Source: Eubacteriales bacterium
GTDB lineage: Bacteria > Bacillota > Clostridia > Lachnospirales > Lachnospiraceae
Length of the DNA: 64,000 nucleotides
Direction: 5' to 3'
Assembly: GCA_030533405.1 (NCBI GenBank)
Contig: JAUNJF010000006.1
Coordinates: forward strand, 1 to 64,000
Below the pieces are notes generated by a model. The model worked only from the letters and a program-made list of their open reading frames with translations. It did not search any database and was not told the DNA's origin. Shown here one piece after another: positions 43,889 to 53,669 of this stretch. Position numbers and translations under genes: made by a program. Positions within the stretch are counted from its first letter, which is position 1. The number at the start of each line of letters is the position of its first letter.

Positions 43889-46171
43889 ATGATTAAGTTA
43901 TACGAAGGTGGCGCATATCTTGTAAATGGAACAGAGATTATTGCAGATGGTGCGAATCAAGAAGCAGAATTACAGAGTAAAGCAGGAAGTGTTATTTCAA
44001 AGGAAGAGGCAGCAAAGAATACAATTGCATATAATATTTTGAAAAATCATAATACTTCTGATAATATGGAGAAACTTCAAATCAAATTTGATAAGTTGAC
44101 TTCTCATGATATTACATTTGTTGGTATTATTCAGACTGCACGTGCATCTGGATTGGAAAAGTTCCCAATTCCTTATGTTTTGACAAACTGTCACAATTCT
44201 CTTTGTGCGGTAGGTGGAACAATTAATGAAGATGATCATATGTTTGGACTTTCTTGTGCAAAGAAATATGGTGGAGTATATGTTCCTCCTCATCAGGCAG
44301 TTATCCATCAGTATGCAAGAGAAATGCTTGCAGAATGTGGTGCTATGATTTTAGGATCTGATTCTCATACACGTTATGGTGCGCTTGGTACCATGGCAAT
44401 TGGAGAAGGTGGCGGAGAACTTGTTAAGCAGCTTCTTTGCCAGACATATGATGTTAAAATGCCAGGTGTAGTAGGTATTTATTTAGATGGAAAGCCAGAG
44501 GCAGGAGTAGGTCCACAGGACGTTGCACTTGCTATCATTGGTGCTGTTTTTGCAAATGGATATGTTAAGAATAAGGTAATGGAATTTGTTGGTCCTGGTG
44601 TAGATGCATTAAGTGCTGATTATCGTATCGGTATTGATGTTATGACAACAGAGACAACCTGTTTGTCATCTATTTGGAAAACAGATAGTAAGGTAAAAGA
44701 GTTCTATGAGATTCATGGTAGAGCGGATAAGTATAAAGAATTAAATCCAGGAGCAGTTGCATACTATGATGGTATTGTTTATGTAGATCTTTCAAAGGTA
44801 AAACCTATGATTGCAATGCCATTCCATCCAAGTAATACATACACAATTGAAGAGTTGAATGCAAATCTTATGGATATTTTAGCGGATTGCGAGAAGAGAG
44901 CGCTTGTGAGCTTAGATGGTAAGGTAGATTTCACTTTGAAGGATAAAGTTCGTAATGGTAAATTGTATGTTGATCAGGGTATTATTGCTGGTTGTGCAGG
45001 TGGTGGATTCGAGAATATTTGTGCTGCAGCTGATATCTTAAAGGGTGCAAGCATTGGCGCTGACGAGTTCACATTAAGTGTATATCCTGCTTCTACTCCA
45101 ATTTATATGGAACTTGCTAAAAATGGTAAGTTAGCAGATTTGATTGCAACTGGTGCAATTGTGAAGACTGCTTTCTGTGGTCCATGTTTCGGTGCTGGTG
45201 ATACACCTGCTAACAACGCATTTTCAATTCGTCATTCAACACGTAACTTCCCTAATCGTGAAGGTTCGAAGGTACAAAATGGTCAGATTTCATCTGTTGC
45301 ATTGATGGATGCTCGTTCTATTGCAGCTACAGCAGCAAATAAGGGATATTTAACAGCAGCTACAGATATTGATGCAAACTTCAGCAATCCTAAGTATTTC
45401 TTTGATAAGACAATTTACGAGAATCGTATTTATGATGGTGTTGGTAAGGCAGATCCAAGCGTTGAGATTAAGTTTGGTCCAAACATTAAGGATTGGCCAG
45501 CAATGGTTGCATTGACAGATAATTTGGTACTTAAGATGGCTTCAGTCATTAATGACCCAGTTACAACAACAGATGAATTGATTCCTTCAGGAGAGACTTC
45601 ATCATACCGTTCAAATCCATTAGGTCTTGCTGAGTTCACATTATCTCGTAAGGATCCTGAGTATGTAGGTCGTGCAAAAGAGATTCAGGCGGTAGAAAAG
45701 GTTCGTGAAGAAGGTAAGTGTATGGGTGAGTTCTACCCAGAGATGCGTGAGATTATGCATAAGATAAAAGAGACATTCCCAGAGGTTGATAAAGATAACA
45801 CAGGTGTGGGTTCTACGATTTTTGCTGTGAAACCAGGTGATGGTTCTGCTCGTGAACAGGCTGCTTCTTGTCAGAAGGTTCTTGGCGGATGGGCAAACGT
45901 TGCAAAAGAATATGCTACAAAGCGTTATCGTTCAAATCTTATTAACTGGGGTATGCTTCCATTCTTGATGCCAGAGGATTATACATTTGAGATTGGAGAT
46001 TATATTTTCATTCCAGAGATTACAAAAGCAATCAAGGAAAAGAATGATGATATTAAGGCATATGTTGTTAACAAAGATATGAAAGAATTAACATTCCATT
46101 TAGGTGATTTAACAGATGATGAGCGTGAAATTATTTTGAAGGGATGCTTGATTAATTATAATCGTCAGTAA
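43889..46171 (+). CDS. aconitase-family hydratase (YbhJ-like)
   Basis: 760 aa. Aconitase-superfamily fold with its [4Fe-4S] cysteines kept: one in [12 protein letters not shown] and the CxxC in [11 protein letters not shown]; also [13 protein letters not shown] and a C-terminal swivel domain. The overall order differs from AcnA/AcnB and LeuC and resembles the E. coli YbhJ type annotated only as hydratase. It could be a dedicated hydratase, or serve as the citrate enzyme in an incomplete cycle. AAAGGAGG ribosome site; an out-of-phase ATG five bases earlier is stopped after two codons. Confidence 0.88.
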   Translation: MIKLYEGGAYLVNGTEIIADGANQEAELQSKAGSVISKEEAAKNTIAYNILKNHNTSDNMEKLQIKFDKLTSHDITFVGIIQTARASGLEKFPIPYVLTNCHNSLCAVGGTINEDDHMFGLSCAKKYGGVYVPPHQAVIHQYAREMLAECGAMILGSDSHTRYGALGTMAIGEGGGELVKQLLCQTYDVKMPGVVGIYLDGKPEAGVGPQDVALAIIGAVFANGYVKNKVMEFVGPGVDALSADYRIGIDVMTTETTCLSSIWKTDSKVKEFYEIHGRADKYKELNPGAVAYYDGIVYVDLSKVKPMIAMPFHPSNTYTIEELNANLMDILADCEKRALVSLDGKVDFTLKDKVRNGKLYVDQGIIAGCAGGGFENICAAADILKGASIGADEFTLSVYPASTPIYMELAKNGKLADLIATGAIVKTAFCGPCFGAGDTPANNAFSIRHSTRNFPNREGSKVQNGQISSVALMDARSIAATAANKGYLTAATDIDANFSNPKYFFDKTIYENRIYDGVGKADPSVEIKFGPNIKDWPAMVALTDNLVLKMASVINDPVTTTDELIPSGETSSYRSNPLGLAEFTLSRKDPEYVGRAKEIQAVEKVREEGKCMGEFYPEMREIMHKIKETFPEVDKDNTGVGSTIFAVKPGDGSAREQAASCQKVLGGWANVAKEYATKRYRSNLINWGMLPFLMPEDYTFEIGDYIFIPEITKAIKEKNDDIKAYVVNKDMKELTFHLGDLTDDEREIILKGCLINYNRQ

Positions 46172-46185
46172 TTAGAATAATATGT

Positions 46186-46226
46186 AAGGGGGCTGCTACA
46201 TTTTATTGTGGTTAGCCCCTTTTCTA
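46186..46226 (+). terminator. terminator after the hydratase
   Basis: AAGGGGGCT and AGCCCCTT arms (one bulged G) around a 19-nt loop, then TTTTC. Confidence 0.8.
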
Positions 46227-46324
46227 TTTTAAAATGATGACAGATATGGTATAATAACCATTATAACAATACAGAATTTAGATATTGAATTTGGGTGAAA
46301 GAGTGCATGGAAAGAGGCAATAAA

Positions 46325-47995
46325 ATGGCAGGAAAGAAGAAGATAGCAACAAATTTTGCACTGCAGGCTACGATACTTGCAGCGGCTAGTATTATATCAA
46401 AGTTGATTGGTATGGTATATAATATTCCATTTGCGAATATTTTAAAGGAAGAGGGAAATGGATATTATGGAAGAGCTCAGACAATCTATGCGCTTATATT
46501 ATTAATTGCGACATTCAGTATTCCGGCAGCGATTTCTAAGATTATGGCGGAACGAATTGAACGAGGGGAGTACAAGAATGTGAAACGTATTTTCCAGGGT
46601 TCTATGCTTTATGTTTTGGTGGTAGGTGGTGTGGCAGCCGTCATCACATATATATTTGCACCTTATATGGTAAAGGAAGTTGGAAATGCAACATTATCCC
46701 TTCGGATTTTAACACCTACTATTTTTTTATCAGGGTTCTTAAGTGTATATAGGGGGTATTATCAGGCATATGGTAATATGGTTCCAACATCCATTTCTCA
46801 GATTGTGGAACAGATTTTTAATGCGATTGTGAGTATTGGTGCTGCGGTTATTTTTATTCGTTGGGCAACCAATAGAGGATTGGATGAATCGTTAATAGCG
46901 AAATATGGTGCAGCAGGAGGAACGATTGGAACAGGAGTGGCTGTTTTAGCAGGACTCATTTATATTATGCTTTTGTTTGCAAGAGATAAGAAAGAGTTGG
47001 AGGAGAAGGTGCAAGCGGATACGACAAAAGATATATTGTCGTATAGAGCAGTGATTCGACTTTTGTTAACGGTTGCAACACCAATTATTTTTAGTTCATT
47101 CATTTATAATGTGAATGTTACATTGGATATGAAGGTGTTTGATTCGTTGTTTGCAAAGACAGGTGCTGATGAAGCTGTGATTTCTGCACAATATGCTTTG
47201 TACAATCGTTATTATATGGTATTAGCAAATGTGCCAATTGCAATGGCAGCCGCTGTTGCATCAGCTATTATTCCTAGAATATCAAGCGCATATGCGAGTG
47301 GAAGTCGAGAAGAATGCAATAACAAAGTACAGCAGTCTATGGAATTGACTACAACGTTAACACTCCCATGTGCAATTGGTTTTGCAGTGTTAGCGAAACC
47401 AATTGTACAATTAATCTATTATAGATTGTCAGAGGAGAGTACGAATACAGTTGCCATGTTATTGATTTTAGGTGGAGTATCTATTGTGTTATATGGTATT
47501 TCCAGTGTGTTAAATGGTGTGCTTCAGGGAATTGGTAAGGTAAATGTTCCGGTTATTAGTTCAGCAACAGCACTGGTTGCACATTTGTTTGTGTTGGTGC
47601 CACTTATGTTGTTTACGAAGCTTGGTGTGTATTCTTTGATTTTTGCAACATTGTTTTATGTGATTGTGATTATTGTGATTAATGCTATTGCAGTAAAAAA
47701 AGAGTTAGGGTTTGCTCTGCGATGGAAAGGGGCAGTTTGGGTACCTTTTCTTGCATCTGTTGTGATGGGTGTGATTGCATTTTTCGTATATACACTTGTG
47801 AATATGTTATGTCTAGATTTATGCGGACAAAGAACTGCAAATGCAATTGCAGTCTTAGTTGCGATTGTATTTGCGGCATTTGTATATTTTGTTTCATTAC
47901 TTCGTTTGGGCGGATACACAAAAGAAATGCTTGAGGCGTTTCCGAAAGGCGCGATGCTTGCAAAGTTTGCAACAAAATTACACTTGATTCGGTAG
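46325..47995 (+). CDS. SpoVB/MurJ-like polysaccharide lipid flippase (MOP superfamily)
   Basis: 556 aa, about fourteen membrane spans. ATG at 46325 (MAGKKKIATNF) with AAAGAGG upstream. N-terminal block ATILAAASIISKLIGMVYNIPFA and RGYYQAYGNMVPTSISQIVEQ are typical of the SpoVB/YtgP group, which moves lipid-linked cell-wall precursors, in spores (SpoVB) or vegetative cells. It stands alone between two unrelated genes, with TATAAT at 46250-46255 as probable -10. Whether this is the sporulation or the vegetative paralogue cannot be told. Confidence 0.92.
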   Translation: MAGKKKIATNFALQATILAAASIISKLIGMVYNIPFANILKEEGNGYYGRAQTIYALILLIATFSIPAAISKIMAERIERGEYKNVKRIFQGSMLYVLVVGGVAAVITYIFAPYMVKEVGNATLSLRILTPTIFLSGFLSVYRGYYQAYGNMVPTSISQIVEQIFNAIVSIGAAVIFIRWATNRGLDESLIAKYGAAGGTIGTGVAVLAGLIYIMLLFARDKKELEEKVQADTTKDILSYRAVIRLLLTVATPIIFSSFIYNVNVTLDMKVFDSLFAKTGADEAVISAQYALYNRYYMVLANVPIAMAAAVASAIIPRISSAYASGSREECNNKVQQSMELTTTLTLPCAIGFAVLAKPIVQLIYYRLSEESTNTVAMLLILGGVSIVLYGISSVLNGVLQGIGKVNVPVISSATALVAHLFVLVPLMLFTKLGVYSLIFATLFYVIVIIVINAIAVKKELGFALRWKGAVWVPFLASVVMGVIAFFVYTLVNMLCLDLCGQRTANAIAVLVAIVFAAFVYFVSLLRLGGYTKEMLEAFPKGAMLAKFATKLHLIR

Positions 47996-48076
47996 AATAG
48001 AATGCTGCATATGGGGGTGCAGATTTCTATATAAGAGGTAGAGGAGAAGGAGATTGTAAGGAAAGAAGGGGTTGCG

Positions 48077-49672
48077 ATGAAATTAACATTTATTGGTGCA
48101 GATCATGAGGTGACTGGTAGTTGTCATTGTCTACAAGCATGTGACAAAAATATTTTGATTGATTGCGGTATGGAACAAGGGCAGGATGTTTATGAGAATC
48201 AGGAACTTCCGATGAATCCATCAGAGGTGGATTACATACTGTTAACACACGCGCATATTGATCATACGGGACTTTTGCCACTTATGTATGCGAGAGGCTT
48301 TCGTGGAAAGGTATATACGACAAAGGCAACAACGGATTTATGTAATATTATGCTTCGAGATAGTGCACATATTCAGGAGTTTGAAGCAGAGTGGAGAAAT
48401 CGTAAAGCGCGAAGAGCTGGTGAAGAAGAGTATGTACCACTTTATAGTATGAACGATGCAATTGGAGCATTAGAACATTTTATCCCATGTGAATACGATG
48501 AAATCATCGAAATTGATGAAGGAATTAAAATTCGTTTTTCGGATGTAGGACACTTGTTGGGTTCTGCGAGTATTGAAGTGTGGATGACAGAGGCAGATGT
48601 GTCAAAGAAGATTGTATTTTCTGGTGATATTGGTAATATGAATCAGCCTATTATTAAAAATCCACAGTATTTAAAAGAAGCTGATTATGTTGTCATGGAG
48701 TCGACTTATGGTGATCGGAATCATGGTGGTACACCAGACTATGTTGCAGAATTAACAAAGATTATTAAGGAGACATTTGATCGTGGTGGTAACCTGGTGA
48801 TTCCATCGTTTGCTGTTGGTAGAACACAGGAATTGCTTTATTTTATTCGTAAGATTAAGGTGGATAATCTGTTGCCAGAATATGAAGATTTTGAGGTGTA
48901 TGTAGATAGTCCATTAGCGGTTGAGGCAACCAATATTTTTAATCGTAATGTAGAGAGCTGTTTTGATGAAGAAGCGATGGAACTTGTGAGAAAAGGCATT
49001 AATCCAATTTCGTTCCCTGGTTTGAAGACATCGGTTACAAGTAGTGATTCTAAATCAATCAACTTTAGTCAAAAATCTAAGGTCATTATTTCTGCTTCTG
49101 GTATGTGTGAAGCTGGTAGAATTCGTCATCACTTAAAGCATAATCTGTGGAGAAAAGACAGTACGATTTTGTTCGTGGGATATCAGGCACATGGTACACT
49201 TGGACGTAGTATTTTAGAGGGTGCCACGAATGTGAAGTTGTTTGGTGAAGTGATCGAAGTAAAAGCGAAAATCGAAAAATTAGATGGTATTAGTGGTCAT
49301 GCGGATCAGGAGGGATTACTGCGGTGGCTTCATTCATTTGAACCAAAGCCAAAAGTGTTTGTTGTTCATGGCGAAGATACGGTTTGTGAAAGCTTTAAGA
49401 CTATGATACAAAATCAGGGATATGAAGCGATTGCGCCGTTTTCTGGTGCGGAATTTGATTTGGCAACCAATGAACTTATTTTTGCTGGAATAGCAACTAA
49501 GAAAGTGAAGGTTAGTCAGAAGGCATTTAGAGCCAGAGCAATCTTTGATCGTTTGGTGGCAGCAGGTAATCGATTACTGGTTGTGATTGCGCATAATAGA
49601 GGTGGTGCAAATAAGGATTTGATTAAGTTTACAGACCAGATTAACAGCCTGTGTGACAAATGGGATCGCTAG
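48077..49672 (+). CDS. metallo-beta-lactamase / beta-CASP RNA-processing hydrolase
   Basis: 531 aa. MBL core: GADHEVTGSCHCL at the N-terminus and the zinc motif LTHAHIDHTGLLP near residue 57, VGHLLGSASIEV, FSGDIGNMNQPI; then the beta-CASP cap (VIPSFAVGRTQELLYFI) and motif C region ISGHADQEGLLRW and VVHGED. This is the CPSF73/YsiH-like bacterial group, smaller than RNase J and without its C-terminal domain. Predicted cytosolic endoribonuclease; targets unknown. AAGAAGGGG ribosome site. Confidence 0.92.
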   Translation: MKLTFIGADHEVTGSCHCLQACDKNILIDCGMEQGQDVYENQELPMNPSEVDYILLTHAHIDHTGLLPLMYARGFRGKVYTTKATTDLCNIMLRDSAHIQEFEAEWRNRKARRAGEEEYVPLYSMNDAIGALEHFIPCEYDEIIEIDEGIKIRFSDVGHLLGSASIEVWMTEADVSKKIVFSGDIGNMNQPIIKNPQYLKEADYVVMESTYGDRNHGGTPDYVAELTKIIKETFDRGGNLVIPSFAVGRTQELLYFIRKIKVDNLLPEYEDFEVYVDSPLAVEATNIFNRNVESCFDEEAMELVRKGINPISFPGLKTSVTSSDSKSINFSQKSKVIISASGMCEAGRIRHHLKHNLWRKDSTILFVGYQAHGTLGRSILEGATNVKLFGEVIEVKAKIEKLDGISGHADQEGLLRWLHSFEPKPKVFVVHGEDTVCESFKTMIQNQGYEAIAPFSGAEFDLATNELIFAGIATKKVKVSQKAFRARAIFDRLVAAGNRLLVVIAHNRGGANKDLIKFTDQINSLCDKWDR

Positions 49673-49726
49673 CTTGAAATCTGTTGAAAAATAGTTCTTT
49701 TTTATCAATAAAAATGGATTTTTTGC

Positions 49727-49755
49727 TTGTTTTTTTTGTGCAAATGATGTATAAT
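49727..49755 (+). promoter_or_regulatory. promoter of 6S RNA
   Basis: TTGTTT (49727-49732), 17-bp spacer, TATAAT (49750-49755); predicted transcript start near 49762. Confidence 0.8.
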
Positions 49756-49761
49756 TTAATT

Positions 49762-49970
49762 AGTTTTAAAGCAAGCTATTAAGGTAAAACTTCTGGGATG
49801 TACGACAACTCTTGTAATTTTGAACCTACATTTATTTTTACGGGAAACCGATATTTACATGAGGATGTCAAGCCAGCTTTGATTGGAAGACAGAGCCATG
49901 TGTGAGGTAGCCCACCTAGCTTGGCTAGGACTCAAAATGCAGGAAACGGCATCACCGGTTGTTTTACCAT
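49762..49970 (+). ncRNA. ssrS: 6S RNA
   Basis: Regulatory RNA that binds sigma-A RNA polymerase by mimicking an open promoter. The closing stem is GGTAAAAC (49783-49790) with GTTTTACC (49961-49968). Inside are stretches I recognise from Firmicute 6S RNAs: TTTGAACCTACA on the 5' side, and GACAGAGCCATGTGTGAGG then TAGCCCACCTAGCTTGGCTA on the 3' side. There is no open frame, and a strong sigma-A promoter stands just upstream. Length about 190-210 nt, as expected. Exact ends are uncertain. Confidence 0.85.
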
Positions 49971-50005
49971 TACAGATGAGATATACATAGATACAAATGA
50001 AGAAG

Positions 50006-50055
50006 AGCAGCATTTAGACGGTATGGTAAGTATCATTTGTCTGATGCTGCTTTAT
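50006..50055 (+). terminator. hairpin downstream of 6S RNA
   Basis: AGCAGCAT (50006-50013) pairs with ATGCTGCT (50044-50051), with additional GAC/GTC pairing inside, then TTATT. Weak U run; may end transcripts that pass the 6S 3' end. Confidence 0.6.
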
Positions 50056-50076
50056 TGATGTGTCATAATATGAAAG

Positions 50077-50106
50077 TTGACCGATACTTTGTATCGAATT
50101 TATTCT
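50077..50106 (+). promoter_or_regulatory. possible promoter of the SpoIID-like gene
   Basis: TTGACC (50077-50082), 18-bp spacer containing GATAC-TTT-GTATC, TATTCT (50101-50106). Confidence 0.45.
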
Positions 50107-50142
50107 GTATACATAAAATATATGACAAAAAAGGGAAAGAAT

Positions 50143-52437
50143 ATGAAACAAAGAATGAAACGTGTAGGTGTCAAAAAGAAAAAATGGATTGGAATGATAT
50201 GCATACTGCTTGTTTTGATCGGTGTGCTTGGAGGTATTGGTATTAAAAAGATATTTTTTGAACCAAAGACTGACGGAATGATGATGTCCAATCAGGAAGC
50301 GATTCGTTTGATTAGTTACCTGGGGTTAGCTGAATATGAATACCCAGATCGGTTGGGTTCTTCTTTTTCTTATGGAGAGACTAGAAAATTATTTGATGCA
50401 GCTGGTGTTAGTTATGATAAGTCGCCAGTTTCGATTTCACTTGTTCCAGGGTTTATGCCCTTGACAAAGTCGCAATTTGAAAATGTATATGGTGTGTTGG
50501 TGCAGGAATTGGATTTGGATCGTTTGTCAGCTGTTGATTTATACATATACAATATAGATAATGAAAATGATCGTGAAATAGACGGTATTTTATATGAGAT
50601 TGTAAATACCAATGCAGGAGATTTTTTTCTGGAAAAAAAGTATGCGTTGGATAGGGATTATATTGGTAAAATTGTAAAGGTATATGTTTCTAACAATGAG
50701 ATGATTTTATGTTCAGGAGAAAGTGAAGAAAGCGTTGCCATTCAAAATGCATACATTGTGGGAGATAGTGAATCAGAAGATGAGGGATTGATTTGTTATG
50801 TGAATGGTACAATGAAAAATTTTGCTTATGCCAATAAAGACGTTAGATCCGACAAAGAAAATTACTTAGGAGATATTATGTTTTCCAATAAAGGGATTAC
50901 GCAGTTGGTTGATCATACAGCTGATTTGGTTCAGACTAAGGTCACTGCATACGATGATGGAGTCATGATGGTGGAAGGCTATGAAGAACCGCTTTATTTA
51001 TCAACAAGTTTTTCGGTATATAAGACAAATGGTAAATTTAAGGCAATGAAATCAGCTGGTACGTTGATTGGATATGATGAAGTTTCTCTTTATGTTTTAG
51101 ATGGGGTTGTTGAGGCAGCATTAGTAGAACAGGAGATTTATGAGAAGGATATCCGAGTATTGATTCAGACAACGGATTATGCAGGATATTATCATAATGG
51201 TGTCATGATTACATCGGATACGCCTTTTACTGTGACATCAGGATCTGAAACAAAAGAGTATGAAGCAAAAGAACAGTTGGAATTTCAGAGTGGTAGTAAA
51301 GAATTTGCAGGTGGTAATATTAAAATTACCTCTAAGGAAGAGGATGGCAAGATTAAAATTACAACGATTCAACGTCAGAGTGGAACGCCGGCTTATCGAG
51401 GAACGATTGAACTTGTAAAAAATGATAAGGGACTTTTGGTGATTAATGAATTGCCAATTGAACAATATTTATATGGCGTCGTTCCGAGTGAGATGCCAGT
51501 TACTTATGAAACAGAGGCTTTGAAAGCACAGGCAATTTGTGCAAGAGCATATGCGTATCGTCAAATGGATAGCGATAAATTTGCACAGTATGGTGCACAC
51601 TTAGATGATAGTATTTCAAGTCAGGTTTATAACAATGTGGAGGAGGATGAGCGGGCAATCTATGCGGTGGATGATACATATGGTGTTGTTCCTTGTTATA
51701 ACGATGAGGTGATTGAATCCTTTTTCTTTTCGACATCATGTGGATCGACAAGTAATAACAGTGAGGTTTGGGGTGGAAATCCAGAGGCTTACTTGTTAGA
51801 TACAATGGAAACTGAATTTCAGGATATTGCTGAATTGCAAAATGAAGAAAGTTTTCATGATTTTATAGATGGTAAGCTTGGAAAAGATTATATTGAAGAA
51901 GCAGAGCCGTTTTTTAGATGGGAAGTGGTGTTTGACAAAAAGCAATTAGGCGATGTTATCAATTCTCATTTATATGATCGAATTCAAGCGATGCCAGAAT
52001 ATATTTTGGCAGAAAATGCAAAAGGAGATTTTGAAAAAAAGTCAATTAACAGCATTGGAGATTTAGTTGATATTCAAGTGACAAAACGAGGAAGTAGTGG
52101 AATTATTTTAGAAATGGTAATTACTGGTACTGCAGAGACGATATTAGTAAAAGGGCAGGCAAACGCAAGAGCGTTATTGAACCCCGAAAGTGTTTCCATT
52201 AGAAAACAGGATGGAACTAGTATTACAGGGTGGACCTCTTTACCAAGTGCATATTTTTATGTAAATAATGGAGAAAATGAAATTACCATAAAAGGTGGCG
52301 GATTTGGTCATGGGGTTGGAATGAGTCAAAATGGTGCAAATGATATGGCCAAGATGGGATATACAGCATGTGATATTATTGAGCACTATTATACTGCTGT
52401 AGAGTTGAAGGATATGTATAGTTTAATGGGAAGATAG
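50143..52437 (+). CDS. SpoIID/LytB domain protein
   Basis: 764 aa, more than twice SpoIID (about 340). ATG at 50143 (MKQRMKRVGV) with AAGGGAAAG upstream. One membrane anchor (about 15-35, WIGMICILLVLIGVLGGIG), a long extracytoplasmic region without recognised motifs (40-440), then the SpoIID domain: IEQYLYGVVPSEMP, ALKAQAICARAYAY, FFSTSCGSTSNNSEVWGG and the C-terminal GGGFGHGVGMSQNGA. SpoIID is a lytic transglycosylase acting on peptidoglycan during engulfment; this larger form may have a vegetative or sporulation role. YihY follows 15 bp later. Confidence 0.9.
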   Translation: MKQRMKRVGVKKKKWIGMICILLVLIGVLGGIGIKKIFFEPKTDGMMMSNQEAIRLISYLGLAEYEYPDRLGSSFSYGETRKLFDAAGVSYDKSPVSISLVPGFMPLTKSQFENVYGVLVQELDLDRLSAVDLYIYNIDNENDREIDGILYEIVNTNAGDFFLEKKYALDRDYIGKIVKVYVSNNEMILCSGESEESVAIQNAYIVGDSESEDEGLICYVNGTMKNFAYANKDVRSDKENYLGDIMFSNKGITQLVDHTADLVQTKVTAYDDGVMMVEGYEEPLYLSTSFSVYKTNGKFKAMKSAGTLIGYDEVSLYVLDGVVEAALVEQEIYEKDIRVLIQTTDYAGYYHNGVMITSDTPFTVTSGSETKEYEAKEQLEFQSGSKEFAGGNIKITSKEEDGKIKITTIQRQSGTPAYRGTIELVKNDKGLLVINELPIEQYLYGVVPSEMPVTYETEALKAQAICARAYAYRQMDSDKFAQYGAHLDDSISSQVYNNVEEDERAIYAVDDTYGVVPCYNDEVIESFFFSTSCGSTSNNSEVWGGNPEAYLLDTMETEFQDIAELQNEESFHDFIDGKLGKDYIEEAEPFFRWEVVFDKKQLGDVINSHLYDRIQAMPEYILAENAKGDFEKKSINSIGDLVDIQVTKRGSSGIILEMVITGTAETILVKGQANARALLNPESVSIRKQDGTSITGWTSLPSAYFYVNNGENEITIKGGGFGHGVGMSQNGANDMAKMGYTACDIIEHYYTAVELKDMYSLMGR

Positions 52438-52452
52438 GATTGAATACAAGGT

Positions 52453-53364
52453 ATGAAAGATTCTCAGGAAAAAACTTCTAAATTTAAAATGTTAATTCAA
52501 TATGGATTCAAATTTGGAGGCATGATTAGTGATAACTATACTGCGGCATGTGCTGCGCAGGCGGCATTCTTTCTTTTGTTGTCAATTGTGCCGTTGGTTT
52601 CCTTGATTTTGGCGATTGCGACATACCTTCCATTTACACAGCAGGATGTTATTACCGTTTTGATTGGAGTAATTCCTGATGATATGATGCCATATATTCA
52701 GGACATTATTAACGATTTGTATAGCCGGGCAAGCAAGACGGTGATTTCTGTTTCGATTATTACATTAATTTGGTCTGCATCCAGGGGTATTGTTTCACTG
52801 ATGGATGGGTTCAATAGTATGTACCATATTCGTGGGGATAGCAATGTTGTGAAAATCAGATTGAGTGCAATTGCATACACGGTTATGTTTATCATTTTGT
52901 TTGTATTCATGCTTTCTTTCTATGTGGGAGTTAGTCATTACTACAAAGAATACATTACGAATATGTTTGCAGTGAAAAGCTTTGGAAGGGAGCTATTACT
53001 GTTTTCCCGTTATTTGATGGGTTGGCTTGTGTTTTATTCATTTATTTTGATGATGTTTGTGATATTGCCTGGTGGATTTGGTATTCCAATGGGAAAAGAA
53101 GAAAAAATAAATTTTAAAGAACGTGTGAGAAGTCAGGCACCAGGTGCTGCATTTGCATCAGTTGCCTGGTTGATTATTACGCAAGGCTTGAAGCTATATA
53201 TGCGTTATTTTTCCAATTATTCTGTGATGTATGGTTCTTTGGCAGGAATTGTGATTGCGATGCTGTGGTTATATTTTTGTATGTATTCCTTATTTATTGG
53301 AGCAATCATCAATTATTTATTATCAAAAGGCTACTTGACACGAGTCAAAAAGATGTTAAAATAG
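52453..53364 (+). CDS. YihY/virulence-factor BrkB-family membrane protein
   Basis: 303 aa, six membrane spans. Family blocks: AAQAAFFLLLSIVPLVSLI near residue 35, WSASRGIVSLMDGFNSMY near 110, and the C-terminal YGSLAGIVIAMLWLYFCMY. Formerly called RNase BN by mistake; function unknown, possibly a transporter. Weak AAGG ribosome site 15 bp after the SpoIID-like gene suggests co-transcription. The promoter of the T-box leader lies inside its last codons. Confidence 0.92.
   Translation: MKDSQEKTSKFKMLIQYGFKFGGMISDNYTAACAAQAAFFLLLSIVPLVSLILAIATYLPFTQQDVITVLIGVIPDDMMPYIQDIINDLYSRASKTVISVSIITLIWSASRGIVSLMDGFNSMYHIRGDSNVVKIRLSAIAYTVMFIILFVFMLSFYVGVSHYYKEYITNMFAVKSFGRELLLFSRYLMGWLVFYSFILMMFVILPGGFGIPMGKEEKINFKERVRSQAPGAAFASVAWLIITQGLKLYMRYFSNYSVMYGSLAGIVIAMLWLYFCMYSLFIGAIINYLLSKGYLTRVKKMLK
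53335..53362 (+). promoter_or_regulatory. promoter of the T-box leader
   Basis: TTGACA (53335-53340), 16-bp spacer, TAAAAT (53357-53362), overlapping the 3' end of the YihY gene. Confidence 0.75.
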
Positions 53365-53368
53365 ACAG

Positions 53369-53632
53369 ATGGATAGGCAATGATGGTGCAAAAGAATGAT
53401 ATGTTCCAACAGAGAGAGATTGTCGCTGGCTGGAAGCAATCTTAGGTTCACATATGATTTTAATTTCACACCGGAGCTTTTGAATGGAAGAATTACAATG
53501 GAATGCATTGGTATTTGGTAGATTCAAACGGGTCATGTACGTTATACATGGGAAAGTGTCAGAGGGATTCCTCTGGAAGCTGGGTGGTACCGCGATTTTG
53601 ATTCGTCCCAATTTATTGGGGCGATTTTTTTG
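53369..53632 (+). promoter_or_regulatory. T-box riboswitch, specifier Phe (UUC)
   Basis: tRNA-sensing leader. Stem I shows the AGAGAG / GATTG...CAATC arm with CTGGCTGGAAG apical sequence; the specifier site reads TTC (53465-53467) followed by ACACCGGAG. The T-box core GGGTGGTACCGCG is at 53582-53594; its TGGT pairs with an uncharged tRNA ending in A73-CCA, consistent with tRNA-Phe. The competing terminator is TCGTCCC...GGGGCGA then T7 (53603-53631). Uncharged tRNA-Phe should turn on the downstream thyX-like, pheS and pheT genes. Confidence 0.93.
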
Positions 53633-53669
53633 TTTTTAATCATTTTATTAGTAAAGGATGTTTGATTAT

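Noticed and set aside
43889-46171. Ordinary aconitase (acnA/acnB) or LeuC
   Set aside because: Cluster cysteines fit, but segment order and flanking blocks do not match these enzymes; closer to the uncharacterised YbhJ-type hydratase.
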